A stretch of DNA of 64,000 nucleotides from Sagittula stellata E-37 (GTDB lineage: Bacteria > Pseudomonadota > Alphaproteobacteria > Rhodobacterales > Rhodobacteraceae), in contig NZ_CP155729.1 in NCBI RefSeq assembly GCF_039724765.1, forward strand, positions 930,001-994,000. The letters are read 5' to 3'. The translations under genes were made by a program, and so were the position numbers. The notes beneath the pieces were generated by a model. That model saw only the letters and a program-made list of their open reading frames with translations. It ran no database searches and was not told where the DNA came from. Of this stretch, positions 51,718 to 60,806 are shown piece after piece. Each line of letters starts with the position of its first letter. Position 1 is the stretch's first letter.

Positions 51718-52455
51718 TTAATCTGATACTTTTTCCAGCGCCGAGACCAGCATCGGCGCCAGGCGTTTCCCCCAAATCACCTGCGCGGCCTCGTCGCGGA
51801 TAAGGTCTTGGCGGATCTCGATCAGCGTGTTCGCCCGCCCGTGCCTCAGCGCGTGCAGGTCGATGGCGTCGCCGGGCAGGTGGCCGGGGTAGGGCTCGTT
51901 GCGGCCAACGACGAGATCCGGCTCCACCTCCAGCCGCTCGATCAGCGGATCGGACAGGCGCGCGTCCCAGGCGTGCAGGATGCCCACATGCCAGGGCCGG
52001 GGCCGGCGACCCCGCAGGCGCGGGGTGAACGAATGGATTGCCACGATCACCGTGTCGTCCCGCCGCGCCGCCAATCCTTCCAGCGCGTCGTGGTAGGGTT
52101 GCCAGTAGGCCGCAATGCGCCGCGCTTTCTCGGCGGCGTCCGCGTGGCGGTTCCCGGGGATGATCGTCCCGTCATAGAGCTTCATCAGCAGGGTCGGGTC
52201 GTCGGCGCCGCGGTTCGGGTCGATCACCAGCCGCGAAAAGTTCGCCATGACCACCGGCGCGCCTAGTTCCACCGCCAGCGCCCGCGACACGCCCGCCGCG
52301 CCCACGTCGTAGGCGATGTGCCGGGCCATGTCCTCGTCCGGCAAGCCCAGCGTCCCGCCCAGGTCCGGCGGCACGCGGTTCGTGGCATGATCGCAGGTGA
52401 TCAGAAAGCGGCTCTGGCGCTCTGCCCCTTCCATCATGAATGGTGTGTATGTCAT
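51718..52455 (-). CDS. N-formylglutamate amidohydrolase family protein
   Basis: The 245-residue protein has the family signature Leu-Ile-Thr-Cys-Asp-His-Ala-Thr-Asn-Arg-Val-Pro near residue 18-29, His-Ile-Ala-Tyr-Asp, Asn-Phe-Ser-Arg-Leu-Val-Ile-Asp-Pro-Asn-Arg, Ile-His-Ser-Phe-Thr-Pro and Ile-Glu-Ile-Arg-Gln-Asp. N-formylglutamate hydrolysis ends one histidine-degradation route, but no hut genes are nearby, so another N-formyl or amide substrate is possible. It is divergent from pyk. Confidence 0.88.
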   Translation of the reverse strand: MTYTPFMMEGAERQSRFLITCDHATNRVPPDLGGTLGLPDEDMARHIAYDVGAAGVSRALAVELGAPVVMANFSRLVIDPNRGADDPTLLMKLYDGTIIPGNRHADAAEKARRIAAYWQPYHDALEGLAARRDDTVIVAIHSFTPRLRGRRPRPWHVGILHAWDARLSDPLIERLEVEPDLVVGRNEPYPGHLPGDAIDLHALRHGRANTLIEIRQDLIRDEAAQVIWGKRLAPMLVSALEKVSD

Positions 52456-52685
52456 GGTCAGGTCACCTCCGGCCAGCTACACATAGAGGCCCTTGCGGGG
52501 AATGAAAATGTGCGACATCTCGTTGCACAAGCCCCGCACTTAGGCGATAAAGCAGGCGTGTTAGCGGTAACTCAGTCGAGTTCGCGCATGCGGCCGTGGC
52601 AGGGTCGGCACCAAGGACGCGGCAGACCCGGACCGGGCGCCGGGTGAACAGGACGGGACAGGACGACAAGGAAAGGTCTACCGCC

Positions 52686-54131
52686 ATGAAACGCGACCGC
52701 AACGTCAAGATCGTGGCCACGCTCGGCCCCGCATCCTCGACCTACGAAATGATCAGGGCCCTGCATGAGGCAGGCGCAGACGTGTTCCGGCTCAACATGT
52801 CCCACGGCACCCACGAGGAAATCGAAGAGCGTCACCGCATCATTCGCAAGGTGGAGCAGGACCTCGACAGCCCCATCGCCATCCTAGCCGACCTGCAGGG
52901 ACCGAAGCTGCGCGTCGGCGAATTCGCCAACGGGTCCGAAGAACTTGAGTGGGGGCAGGAGTTCCGGCTCGACCTCGACGATACGCCGGGCGATTCGAGG
53001 CGCGTGCAGCTTCCGCACCCGGAAATCTTCGAGGCGCTTGAACCCGGTTCGCACCTTCTGGTCAATGACGGCAAGATCCGCCTCAAGGTCTCTGAATGCA
53101 CCGACGATCATGCCAATTGCATCGTCGAAGCGGGAGGCACCATCTCCAACCGCAAGGGCGTGAACGTTCCCGACGTGGTGCTGCCGCTGGCGGCGCTGTC
53201 GGACAAGGACAAGCGCGATCTGGAATTCGTCTGTTCGCTCGGGATCGAGTGGCTGGCGCTGTCCTTCGTGCAGCGCGCCCGCGACGTGCAGGAGGCGCGC
53301 GACCTCGCCAACGGTCGTGCCGCCCTCATCGCCAAGATCGAAAAGCCCGCCGCCGTGCGGGACTTCGACGCGATCCTCGAAGTGTCCGACGGAATCATGG
53401 TGGCGCGCGGCGACCTCGGTGTCGAATTGCCCGTCCACTCCGTCCCGCCGATTCAGAAGCGGCTCGTGCGGAAGTGCCGTGCAAAGGCGCGCCCGGTGAT
53501 CGTCGCCACGCAGATGCTCGAATCGATGATCGAATCGCCGATGCCCACGCGGGCCGAGGTTTCGGACGTCTCCGGCGCGATCTACGAAGGCACCGATGCG
53601 ATCATGCTCTCGGCCGAATCCGCGGCCGGCCAATACCCGATCGAGGCGGTGACAACCATGAACAACGTCGCCGTGTCGGTCGAGAGCGACCCGACCTACC
53701 GCGACATCATCGAGGCGTCCCGCCATGCCGACCGCCGGACGGTGGCCGATGGCATCGTCGCCGCCGCGCGCGAGATCGCGGAGACGACCGACATCAAGGC
53801 GATCTGCTGCTTCACTTCTTCCGGCAACACCGCGGGGCTGGTGTCGCGCGAACGGCCCCGTGTGCCGATCATCGCATTGACCAACCGTCGCGGCACCGCG
53901 CGCCGCCTGTCCCTGAACTGGGGCACGCAATGCGTGATGACGGGCGAGCTTGAGCGGTTCAAACAGGCCGTGGTCAACGCCGCCCGCGCTGCGCGCGCGC
54001 AAGGCTACGCCACGGAGGACGACCAGATCGTGGTGACCGCCGGTGTGCCGTTCAACACCTCCGGCACGACCAACATCCTGCGCGTCGCACCCTGCAACGA
54101 ACGGTTGATCTATTCCACCGATCCGGAGTGA
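52686..54131 (+). CDS. pyk: pyruvate kinase
   Basis: Pyruvate kinase makes pyruvate and ATP from phosphoenolpyruvate. The 481-residue product shows Ala-Thr-Leu-Gly-Pro-Ala-Ser near residue 12, Arg-Leu-Asn-Met-Ser-His-Gly near 36, the active-site signature Ala-Leu-Ile-Ala-Lys-Ile-Glu-Lys-Pro-Ala near 217, and Ala-Thr-Gln-Met-Leu-Glu-Ser-Met near 275, with a complete C-terminal allosteric domain. The ATG at 52686 is set by the family start. An 8-bp-stem hairpin follows 10 bases after the stop. Confidence 0.97.
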   Translation: MKRDRNVKIVATLGPASSTYEMIRALHEAGADVFRLNMSHGTHEEIEERHRIIRKVEQDLDSPIAILADLQGPKLRVGEFANGSEELEWGQEFRLDLDDTPGDSRRVQLPHPEIFEALEPGSHLLVNDGKIRLKVSECTDDHANCIVEAGGTISNRKGVNVPDVVLPLAALSDKDKRDLEFVCSLGIEWLALSFVQRARDVQEARDLANGRAALIAKIEKPAAVRDFDAILEVSDGIMVARGDLGVELPVHSVPPIQKRLVRKCRAKARPVIVATQMLESMIESPMPTRAEVSDVSGAIYEGTDAIMLSAESAAGQYPIEAVTTMNNVAVSVESDPTYRDIIEASRHADRRTVADGIVAAAREIAETTDIKAICCFTSSGNTAGLVSRERPRVPIIALTNRRGTARRLSLNWGTQCVMTGELERFKQAVVNAARAARAQGYATEDDQIVVTAGVPFNTSGTTNILRVAPCNERLIYSTDPE

Positions 54132-54141
54132 TCCGGCGAAC

Positions 54142-54166
54142 GGGGCGCGCCATGGGTGCGCCCCGG
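54142..54166 (+). terminator. hairpin after pyruvate kinase gene
   Basis: An 8-bp stem CGGGGCGC (54142-54149) / GCGCCCCG (54159-54166) with a 9-nt loop lies 10 bases after the pyk stop. It lacks a T-run. Confidence 0.5.
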
Positions 54167-54267
54167 CCCCTTGGCGCGTCTATGCCCGCAGGCCCAAACC
54201 CATACGGCGCCGGATTTGACCCGGGCGTCCCGGTGACGCACTGTGGCCCCGACAGGCGGAGGCCCGA

Positions 54268-54498
54268 ATGACGCTCGATCCGAAGACCGCGCTCGTGATG
54301 GGCATGTTGCTGGTGGTGCTTTCGCTGCCGGCGCTGATCTCAGCCTGGACGGACCGCCGCGCGCCGGTCGTGGGCACGATCCTTCTTTTTGGCGGCTGCG
54401 CGCTTGGAACCTGGGCCTGGCGCGCGCAAGAGGGCGGGTTCCGGCTCGACCAGATCCCCGACATCGTCTACGGCGTCATCGGGCAGGTGATCGGATAG
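54268..54498 (+). CDS. small membrane protein of unknown function
   Basis: The 76-residue protein has two predicted membrane helices (about residues 7-27 and 34-51) and a short C-terminal segment Asp-Gln-Ile-Pro-Asp-Ile-Val-Tyr-Gly-Val-Ile-Gly. No family is recognised. It sits between pyk and rpmI on the same strand. The frame has a normal high-G+C third position, which supports it as a gene. Confidence 0.7.
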   Translation: MTLDPKTALVMGMLLVVLSLPALISAWTDRRAPVVGTILLFGGCALGTWAWRAQEGGFRLDQIPDIVYGVIGQVIG

Positions 54499-54530
54499 CC
54501 CTGCGCGCCGCGCGCAACGCACAGGCCCCC

Positions 54531-54559
54531 TTGCCAAAATCGACATGTCCCTCTATAGG
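54531..54559 (+). promoter_or_regulatory. predicted rpmI-rplT promoter
   Basis: TTGCCA (54531-54536) and TATAGG (54554-54559) are separated by exactly 17 bases, the best sigma-70-like promoter in the window. It would give a leader of about 95 bases before rpmI. Confidence 0.6.
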
Positions 54560-54564
54560 GCGCC

Positions 54565-54653
54565 CTTCAACCGCGCGGCCGGCCTTCTTTGGCATGCCGA
54601 GTCGCGTCAACAACGGCGGCCCGAACGCAAGCGAGGGCGCTCTTTGAAGAGGA
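54565..54653 (+). promoter_or_regulatory. possible regulatory leader of rpmI-rplT
   Basis: CTTCAA (54565-54570) at the leader start is complementary to TTGAAG (54644-54649), which overlaps the rpmI ribosome binding site GAAGAGG (54647-54653). The adjacent GCGCCC (54560-54565) can instead pair with GGGCGC just upstream (about 54635-54640). The two pairings cannot nest, suggesting alternative folds. Autoregulation by L20 through such long-range pairing is known in E. coli; here it is inferred. Confidence 0.4.
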
Positions 54654-54659
54654 ACCGAA

Positions 54660-54860
54660 ATGCCCAAGATGAAGACCAAGTCGAGCGCCAAGAAGCGCTT
54701 CAAGGTGAGCGCGACCGGAAAGGTCATCGCTGGCCAGGCCGGCAAGCGCCACGGCATGATCAAGCGCCACAAGAAATTCATCCGCGACGCGCGCGGCACG
54801 ACCACGCTGTCGGCCCCCGACGCCAAGATCGTCAAGGGCTACATGCCCTACGATCGCTAA
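54660..54860 (+). CDS. rpmI: 50S ribosomal protein L35
   Basis: The 66-residue basic protein is a complete L35: [15 protein letters not shown] and the central Gly-Lys-Arg-His-Gly-Met-Ile-Lys-Arg. A GAAGAGG site precedes the ATG. It is 22 bases upstream of rplT. Confidence 0.97.
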   Translation: MPKMKTKSSAKKRFKVSATGKVIAGQAGKRHGMIKRHKKFIRDARGTTTLSAPDAKIVKGYMPYDR

Positions 54861-54882
54861 CCGCTAGCCAGGAGGATCAGAT

Positions 54883-55248
54883 ATGCCCCGAGTCAAAGGC
54901 GGTACCGTCACACACGCGCGCCACAAGAAGATCACCAACCAGGCCAAAGGTTACTACGGCCGCCGCAAGAACACCTTCAAGGTGGCGGCACAGGCGGTTG
55001 ACAAGGCGAACCAGTATGCAACCCGCGACCGTAAGAACCGCAAGCGCCAGTTCCGCGCGCTGTGGATCCAGCGGATCAACGCCGCTGTTCGCCTGAACGA
55101 CGAAACGCTGACCTACTCGCGCTTCATCAACGGCCTGTCCAAAGCCGGTATCGAAGTGGACCGCAAGGTGCTGGCGGATCTCGCCGTGCACGAACCGGAC
55201 GCCTTCGCCGCGATTGTAGAGCAGGCCAAGGGCGCGCTGGCCGCGTAA
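54883..55248 (+). CDS. rplT: 50S ribosomal protein L20
   Basis: The 121-residue protein is a complete L20: [17 protein letters not shown] near residue 26, and Arg-Leu-Trp-Ile-Gln-Arg-Ile-Asn-Ala equivalents near 60. L20 is needed for early 50S assembly. An AGGAGG site precedes the ATG. A strong terminator follows; infC is not adjacent. Confidence 0.97.
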   Translation: MPRVKGGTVTHARHKKITNQAKGYYGRRKNTFKVAAQAVDKANQYATRDRKNRKRQFRALWIQRINAAVRLNDETLTYSRFINGLSKAGIEVDRKVLADLAVHEPDAFAAIVEQAKGALAA

Positions 55249-55276
55249 GCTGCCCACCCTCAGGTCTTGAACAGGA

Positions 55277-55310
55277 ACGGCCGTCGGATCTCCGGCGGCC
55301 GTTTGCTTTT
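55277..55310 (+). terminator. rho-independent terminator of rpmI-rplT
   Basis: An 11-bp stem (ACGGCCGTCGG at 55277-55287 with CCGGCGGCCGT at 55292-55302, one T-G pair) closes an ATCT loop and is followed by TTGCTTTT, 28 bases after the rplT stop. Confidence 0.85.
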
Positions 55311-55335
55311 GTACTTGCCGTGCGGCTGGCGGTCG

Positions 55336-56004
55336 TCAGCCCCCGCCATCCTTCGCCCGCTCTGCTCTCAGTGTGTCTGCCAGCAGCCTGGCGATCCGGG
55401 CAGACCCGGTCGGAGACGGATGGATCTTGTCCCACGCGAACAGCGACAGATCCGATGAGGGCATGACATTTGCAAGGTCGACCAGCACAACGCCCGCATC
55501 GCGCGCCGCCATCCGCGACAGCCGCGCCTCGTATTCGAGATAGGGCCCGACGCAGATCGTGCCGGCGTAGCGCGGGGCGGTGTAATAATCCGCCCAGATG
55601 ACCTTGCTGCCTTTGCCGCGCAGTCCCGCGATCAGGTCCGGCACCGCGCCGGTCCGCCCGTCCTCGGACACCAGAACGTCGAGCACCGCTTCGCACCGGG
55701 TGCAGCCGCAGTCCTCACGCAGGTCGTTGGCGCCCCCGTCGAGAACGATCCACTCCGGGGACAGGCGCGCGACCTGTGACGGTATGCTCAGCGGTCCCAC
55801 GCCTTTCGTGACACGGGCGAGCGACGTCGCCACGTCGCCAACCGGTTCCCGCAGGAAGGCGGACATGTTGTCCGCCACCGACCCGCCGCTGTTGCGGTTC
55901 CAGGCCATGACCGAATCGCCCGCGACGACGATCCGCGCGCCGGGCGGCACGGTGCGCCCACAGGCTGCCAGCGCAAGGCATATCAATAGTCCGACAAGTC
56001 GCAT
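55336..56004 (-). CDS. SGNH/GDSL-type hydrolase, lipoprotein
   Basis: The 222-residue product has a short lipoprotein signal with lipobox Leu-Ala-Ala-Cys at residues 12-15, then the SGNH blocks: Gly-Asp-Ser-Val (Ser31), Gly-Gly-Ala-Asn-Asp (block with Asn), and the C-terminal Asp-Lys-Ile-His-Pro-Ser with the catalytic Asp/His. Two further Cys (Cys-Gly-Cys-Thr-Arg-Cys region) may be disulfide-linked. It is a probable envelope esterase or deacetylase; the substrate is unknown. It is divergent from pheS. Confidence 0.85.
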   Translation of the reverse strand: MRLVGLLICLALAACGRTVPPGARIVVAGDSVMAWNRNSGGSVADNMSAFLREPVGDVATSLARVTKGVGPLSIPSQVARLSPEWIVLDGGANDLREDCGCTRCEAVLDVLVSEDGRTGAVPDLIAGLRGKGSKVIWADYYTAPRYAGTICVGPYLEYEARLSRMAARDAGVVLVDLANVMPSSDLSLFAWDKIHPSPTGSARIARLLADTLRAERAKDGGG

Positions 56005-56186
56005 CGCGATCCTCCCTCGCGGGGCAACCTGACACGAAACCCGTGCGCTTCAAGTGGTCCCGTCCGGACAACACGGGGCCGTTTCATGGCAGCCGGAACA
56101 CGTTTCCCGGCCCTGCCGTCGCGCTCCGGCCTTGTTTCCCCCGGCGTCCCTCGGTACTCAGCACGCGCACACGCGGGAGCCATGAC

Positions 56187-57260
56187 ATGGACGATCTGAG
56201 AAACAAGTATCTCGACCTCATCTCGAAGGCGGCCGAAGAAGGCGCGCTCGAGGACCTGCGCGTCGCCGCTGTCGGCAAGAAGGGCGAGATCAGCCTGAAG
56301 ATGCGCGAGCTGGGCAAGATGTCCCCCGAAGAACGCCAGACCGCCGGTCCGGCGCTCAACGCGCTGAAGGACGAGATCAACACCGCGCTGGCCGCCAAGA
56401 AGGCCGCGCTGGCCGATGCGGCGCTGGACGAACGGCTGAAGACCGAATGGCTGGACGTGACCCTGCCGGTGCGTCCGCAGCGCGCGGGCTCGATCCACCC
56501 GATCAGCCAGGTGACGGAAGAGATCACCGCGATCTTCGCCGACATGGGCTTTGCCGTGGCCGAAGGCCCGCAGATCGACACCGACTGGTACAACTTCGAC
56601 GCGCTGAACATCCCCGGACACCACCCCGCGCGGGCCGAGATGGACACGTTCTACATGCACCGCGAAGAGGGCGACAACCGCCCGCCGCACGTGCTGCGCA
56701 CCCACACCTCGCCGGTGCAGATCCGTCACATGGAAAAACACGGCGCGCCCTGCCGGATCATCGCGCCGGGCCGCGTTTACCGCGCCGACTACGACCAGAC
56801 CCACACGCCGATGTTCCACCAGATCGAGGGCCTCGCCATCGACCGGGACATCTCCATGGCGAACCTCAAGTGGGTGCTGGAGGAGTTCTTCTCCGCCTTC
56901 TTCGAGATCGACGGCATCAAGACCCGTTTCCGCGCCTCGCACTTCCCCTTCACCGAACCGTCGGCCGAGGTCGACATCCAGTGTTCGTGGGAGGACGGCC
57001 AGCTCAAGATCGGGCAGGGCGACGGCTGGCTTGAGGTCCTGGGTTCGGGCATGGTGCACCCGCACGTTCTGCGCTCCGGCGGCGTGGACCCGGACGAATG
57101 GCAGGGCTTCGCCTTCGGCATGGGCATCGACCGGATCGCCATGCTGAAATACGGCATCCCCGACCTCCGCGCCTTCTTCGACAGCGACCTCCGCTGGCTC
57201 CGCCACTACGGCTTCGCCTCGCTGGACGTGCCGACCCTGCACGGCGGGCTGTCCCGCTGA
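56187..57260 (+). CDS. pheS: phenylalanyl-tRNA synthetase alpha subunit
   Basis: PheS carries the catalytic core of the (alpha-beta)2 enzyme. The 357-residue product has an N-terminal coiled coil and class II motifs: His-Pro-Ile-Ser-Gln (motif 1), [11 protein letters not shown] (motif 2, about residue 202) and [10 protein letters not shown] (motif 3, about 316). The ATG at 56187 is set by the family start. pheT follows after 195 bases, a wider gap than usual. Confidence 0.97.
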   Translation: MDDLRNKYLDLISKAAEEGALEDLRVAAVGKKGEISLKMRELGKMSPEERQTAGPALNALKDEINTALAAKKAALADAALDERLKTEWLDVTLPVRPQRAGSIHPISQVTEEITAIFADMGFAVAEGPQIDTDWYNFDALNIPGHHPARAEMDTFYMHREEGDNRPPHVLRTHTSPVQIRHMEKHGAPCRIIAPGRVYRADYDQTHTPMFHQIEGLAIDRDISMANLKWVLEEFFSAFFEIDGIKTRFRASHFPFTEPSAEVDIQCSWEDGQLKIGQGDGWLEVLGSGMVHPHVLRSGGVDPDEWQGFAFGMGIDRIAMLKYGIPDLRAFFDSDLRWLRHYGFASLDVPTLHGGLSR

Positions 57261-57314
57261 TCTGAGATGCGGCTTTTCGTTGCCATTGGTCTTGGCGCAG
57301 TCTGGTTGCAGGTG

Positions 57315-57332
57315 CCGCCCTTCCGGGGGCGG
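57315..57332. other. hairpin in the pheS-pheT gap
   Basis: CCGCCC (57315-57320) and GGGCGG (57327-57332) form a stem with a 6-nt loop. It could attenuate or stabilise the message between the two subunit genes. A 30-codon open frame (57267-57359) runs through it, but nothing supports it as a gene. Confidence 0.4.
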
Positions 57333-57356
57333 TATCGCCTGAGACGCCCGTTGCAG

Positions 57357-57380
57357 TGAGTATTTGCAAAGCAGAGAAGC
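57357..57380. repeat. dispersed 24-bp repeat, copy 2 (TGAGTATTTG type)
   Basis: It matches 7688-7711 at 21 of 24 bases and lies 76 bases before pheT. Both copies are intergenic and on the plus strand. Confidence 0.55.
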
Positions 57381-57455
57381 ACAGGGTCGCCCTTCCCCTC
57401 CCATCGGGGCTGCGGTAAGGGAGGCCGGACGTATTTTCTGATCGGGGCCCGGCAC

Positions 57456-59855
57456 ATGAAATTCACCCTCTCCTGGCTGAAAGAGCATCTCGACACCACC
57501 GCCTCTGTCGACGAGATCGCGGAGACGCTGACCGATCTCGGGCTTGAGGTCGAGGAGGTCGTCGATCCCGCGTCCCGCCTGAAGGCCTTTACCCTCGCCA
57601 AGGTGGTCCACGCCGAGCAGCACCCGGACGCCGACCGGCTGCGGGTCTGCAAGGTGATGACCGACGAGGGCGAGAAGCAGATCGTCTGCGGTGCGCCGAA
57701 CGCACGCGAAGGTATAACCGTCGTGCTGGCGAAACCCGGCGACTACGTGCCCGGCATCGACACCACGCTGTCTGTCGGCAACATCCGGGGCGTCGAGAGC
57801 CACGGCATGATGGCCTCCGAGCGCGAGCTGGAGCTGTCGGACGAGCACACGGGCATCATCGAGCTGCCCTCCGGCGAGGTTGGCCAGACGTTCACCGATT
57901 GGCTGGCGCAGAACGACCCGGCGAAGGTCGACCCGATGATCGAGATCGCCATCACGCCGAACCGGCAGGACGCGCTGGGGGTGCATGGCATCGCCCGCGA
58001 CCTGGCAGCGCGCGGCCTGGGCAAACTGAAGCCGCTGAAGCAAGAGCACGTCGCGGGCCAGTATCCCTGTCCGATCTCCGTCACCATCGACGCGGACTCC
58101 GCCACCGACGGTTGCGAGATCTTCGCGGGCCGGCTCATTCGCGGTGTGCAGAACGCGCCCTCGCCGAAGTGGCTGCACGACCGCCTGCGCGCCATCGGTC
58201 TGCGCCCGATCTCGGCTCTGGTGGATGTGACCAACTTCTTCACCCATGACCGGAACCGCCCGCTGCATGTCTTCGATGCCGACAAGGTTCAGGGCGGCGC
58301 GCTGCGCATCCACCGCACCGAGGGGGGCGAGACGCTCACGGGCCTCGACGAAAAGACTTACACCTTCGGCCCCGGGCAGGTGGTGATTTCCGATGCGGCG
58401 GGCATCGAGTCGATCGGCGGGATCATGGGCGGGTTGTCGACCGGCTGCACGCAGGAGACGGTGAATGTCTTCCTTGAGGCCGCCGTCTGGGACCGCATCC
58501 AGATCGCCCACACCGGCCGCGCCCTCAAGATCAACTCCGACGCGCGCTACCGCAACGAACGCGGCATCGACCCGGCCTACAACATGCAGGCAATCGAGGA
58601 TGCAACGCAGATGATCCTCGACCTGTGCGGCGGCGAGCCGTCCGAGGTGGTGGTCGCGGGCCGCGTACCGGATACCGCGCGCGCCTATCGGCTGGACCCG
58701 GCGCGCGTCGTGTCCCTTGTCGGGATGGAGATCCCGGAAAGCGAGCAGCGCCAGACCCTGACCCGCCTGGGCTTCCGCATGGAGGGCAACATGGCCCATG
58801 TGCCGTCCTGGCGCCCGGATGTGCAGGGCGAGGCCGACCTGGTGGAAGAAGTGGCCCGCGTCGCCTCCCTGACGAAACTCAAGGGCAAGCCGCTGGCCAG
58901 GGTGCCGGGCGTGCAGAGGCCGATCCTCTCGCCGCTTCAGAAGCGCGAGCAACTGGCGCGGCGGACGGCAGCGGCGCTCGGCTACAACGAGTGCGTGACC
59001 TACAGCTTCATCGATTCCGAGGCCGCGGGGCTGTTCGGTGGCGGCGACGATGCGACGATGCTGGCCAATCCGATCAGCAGTGACATGAGCCACATGCGTC
59101 CGCAGCTCCTGCCGGGATTGCTGCGCGCTGCCGCCCGCAACCAAGCGCGCGGTTTTGCCGACGTGGCGCTGTTCGAGGTCGGCCATGCCTTCCACGGCGG
59201 CGAGCCGGGAGAGCAGGCGTTGATGGTTTCCGGCCTTCTGGTCGGGCGGACCGGGCCGAAGGACGTGCATGGTGCGTCCCGCCCTGTCGACGTCTACGAT
59301 GCCAAGGCGGATGCAGAGGCGGTGCTGGCCGCGATGAGCGCGCCTGCCAAGGTGCAGATCCTGCGCGGCGCCGAGGGCTGGTGGCACCCGGGCCGTCACG
59401 GCAAGCTTTGCCTCGGTCCGAAGAAGGTTTTGGGCGTCTTCGGCGAACTGCACCCGCGGGTGTTGTCGGCGATGGACGTGAAGGGACCGGCCGTGGCCTT
59501 CACGCTCTATCCGGCGGAAGTGCCGCTGCCGCGCAAGGCCGGGGCGACCCGTCCGGCGCTTGCACTGAACGACCTGCAGGCGGTGGAGCGCGACTTTGCC
59601 TTTGTCGTGGATCGCGACGTGGAGGCGCTGATGTTGGTCAACGCGGCGCAGGGGGCCGACAAGGCCCTGATCTCGGACGTGCGCGTCTTCGACGAGTTCA
59701 TCGGCGGCGCGCTGGGGGAGGGCAAGAAGTCCCTCGCCATCACCGTGCGCCTTCAGCCCACGGATGCGACGCTTAAAGAAAAGGACATCGAGGCGGTTGC
59801 GGCAAAGATCGTCGAGAAGGTGACAAAGGCCACGGGCGGCGTACTGCGGGGCTGA
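57456..59855 (+). CDS. pheT: phenylalanyl-tRNA synthetase beta subunit
   Basis: The 799-residue subunit has the expected order: N-terminal strands, tRNA-binding EMAP-like domain (about residues 40-150, Val-His-Ala-Glu-Gln-His-Pro-Asp-Ala-Asp-Arg-Leu), B3/B4 editing domain, B5 domain, a catalytic-like module (Leu-Gly-Tyr-Asn-Glu-Cys-Val-Thr-Tyr-Ser) and the C-terminal anticodon-binding domain with Glu-Arg-Asp-Phe-Ala-Phe. Length agrees with bacterial PheT. It pairs with pheS upstream. Confidence 0.97.
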   Translation: MKFTLSWLKEHLDTTASVDEIAETLTDLGLEVEEVVDPASRLKAFTLAKVVHAEQHPDADRLRVCKVMTDEGEKQIVCGAPNAREGITVVLAKPGDYVPGIDTTLSVGNIRGVESHGMMASERELELSDEHTGIIELPSGEVGQTFTDWLAQNDPAKVDPMIEIAITPNRQDALGVHGIARDLAARGLGKLKPLKQEHVAGQYPCPISVTIDADSATDGCEIFAGRLIRGVQNAPSPKWLHDRLRAIGLRPISALVDVTNFFTHDRNRPLHVFDADKVQGGALRIHRTEGGETLTGLDEKTYTFGPGQVVISDAAGIESIGGIMGGLSTGCTQETVNVFLEAAVWDRIQIAHTGRALKINSDARYRNERGIDPAYNMQAIEDATQMILDLCGGEPSEVVVAGRVPDTARAYRLDPARVVSLVGMEIPESEQRQTLTRLGFRMEGNMAHVPSWRPDVQGEADLVEEVARVASLTKLKGKPLARVPGVQRPILSPLQKREQLARRTAAALGYNECVTYSFIDSEAAGLFGGGDDATMLANPISSDMSHMRPQLLPGLLRAAARNQARGFADVALFEVGHAFHGGEPGEQALMVSGLLVGRTGPKDVHGASRPVDVYDAKADAEAVLAAMSAPAKVQILRGAEGWWHPGRHGKLCLGPKKVLGVFGELHPRVLSAMDVKGPAVAFTLYPAEVPLPRKAGATRPALALNDLQAVERDFAFVVDRDVEALMLVNAAQGADKALISDVRVFDEFIGGALGEGKKSLAITVRLQPTDATLKEKDIEAVAAKIVEKVTKATGGVLRG

Positions 59856-59885
59856 CCCCTGACCGCACAGCTGGCGAAACATGAG

Positions 59886-59917
59886 GTAGGGTGGAGTTAA
59901 CTCCACCCTGCTTTGCG
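59886..59917. repeat. dispersed hairpin repeat with perfect 22-bp palindrome
   Basis: Positions 59888-59909 are a perfect palindrome (half-site AGGGTGGAGTT), followed by GCTTTGCG. It lies 33 bases after pheT and is related to 51298-51324. It may end pheT transcription. The remaining gap up to 60145 shows no gene. Confidence 0.6.
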
Positions 59918-60145
59918 TTTCGCCGGGCGCATAGAGTGGCGCGCGATCTCCACGACGGGGCGACGTTGATCCGGTTTCCCATGCCGTGCTCGATGAGGCA
60001 TCCGTTGCCCCGGCCCTGACCCTTGTCGCCCGCGTGGCGCGAAATCGAGCGCCGCTACCTGGGAGATCCCGGTGCCCGTCGTTGTTCACACGGAAGGCGG
60101 TGCAACGGCAGCCCCATCACAGAAACCGCAGAGCGTTCCCGCGCA

Positions 60146-60484
60146 TCACCCGGCGGACAATTCGTCGAAGGCGGCCATTGCCTTGCCCGCGTACATCAGG
60201 CCCGGTCCACCCGACATCTGGATCGCGGTCCCCAGGGCCTCCGCCACTTCTTCCCGTGAACAGCCCGCCCGCAGGCAGGCGCCCGCGTGGCTGATGATGC
60301 AGTCCTCGCAACGCAGCGCGACAGCGATGCCAAGGGCGATCAATTCCTTTTCCTTGTGCGACAGCGCGCCATCGCGTGAGGCCGCCTGCTCCATCTGGAC
60401 GAAGCCCGCGAAGGTGTCGGGGATTGACCGGCGCAAAGTACGCAGGTTGTTGCGCGTTTCGGCGGACTTTTCGGTGAAAGACAT
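60146..60484 (-). CDS. carboxymuconolactone decarboxylase family (AhpD-like) protein
   Basis: The 112-residue all-helical protein has the CMD/AhpD motif Cys-Glu-Asp-Cys-Ile-Ile-Ser-His near residue 55-62, with the Cys-x-x-Cys and His of the peroxidase-type proton relay, followed by Gly-Cys-Ser-Arg-Glu-Glu-Val-Ala-Glu-Ala. It is probably a thiol-dependent peroxidase-like enzyme rather than a decarboxylase. AGGAG precedes the ATG at 60484. Confidence 0.9.
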   Translation of the reverse strand: MSFTEKSAETRNNLRTLRRSIPDTFAGFVQMEQAASRDGALSHKEKELIALGIAVALRCEDCIISHAGACLRAGCSREEVAEALGTAIQMSGGPGLMYAGKAMAAFDELSAG

Positions 60485-60806
60485 ATCTGACTCCTGAGAT
60501 GTGTATCCGCTCCTGATGACCACGCAGGTCGCGCCGCCGCCTTGATCCGGATCATGTTCGCGCCCATCCGGAAAGACACCTGCGACTGGCGTTATTGGGG
60601 GATCGGCAGAAGGCCCGCCACGACCGTCCGCATCCACGCCTTTGGCCCGGGAGCCATTTCACCGCTTCTTGCACAGGGGAACGCGAGACGCTTGGAACAG
60701 GGGCGCCGACCACGTCCGGTGGATCGCCGAAGATCCGGCTGATCCAGACACCGCCGCCGTTCTCCCGGTGCACCGAGCGTCAAGGACCACAGCGAAGGGA
60801 CAGTCG
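60485..60806. other. intergenic region without supported gene
   Basis: This 322-base gap separates the CMD-family gene start from the LysR gene stop, both reverse strand. A reverse-strand open frame (60552-60773) lacks a ribosome binding site and recognisable similarity, so no gene is called. The promoter of the CMD gene must lie at the left end. Confidence 0.5.

Noticed and set aside
57267..57359. 30-codon frame between pheS and pheT, considered as a leader peptide
   Set aside because: It has only two Phe codons, not clustered, and no good ribosome binding site, so a Phe attenuator is not supported.
55983..60089. Reverse-strand open frame of 1368 codons across pheS-pheT
   Set aside because: It is the antisense shadow of pheS and pheT, which have complete domain sets; the frame spans intergenic sequence and encodes low-complexity His/Arg/Gly-rich text.
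60552..60773. Reverse-strand frame between the LysR and CMD-family genes, considered as a gene remnant
   Set aside because: No recognisable family, no ribosome binding site; composition is that of random high-G+C sequence.
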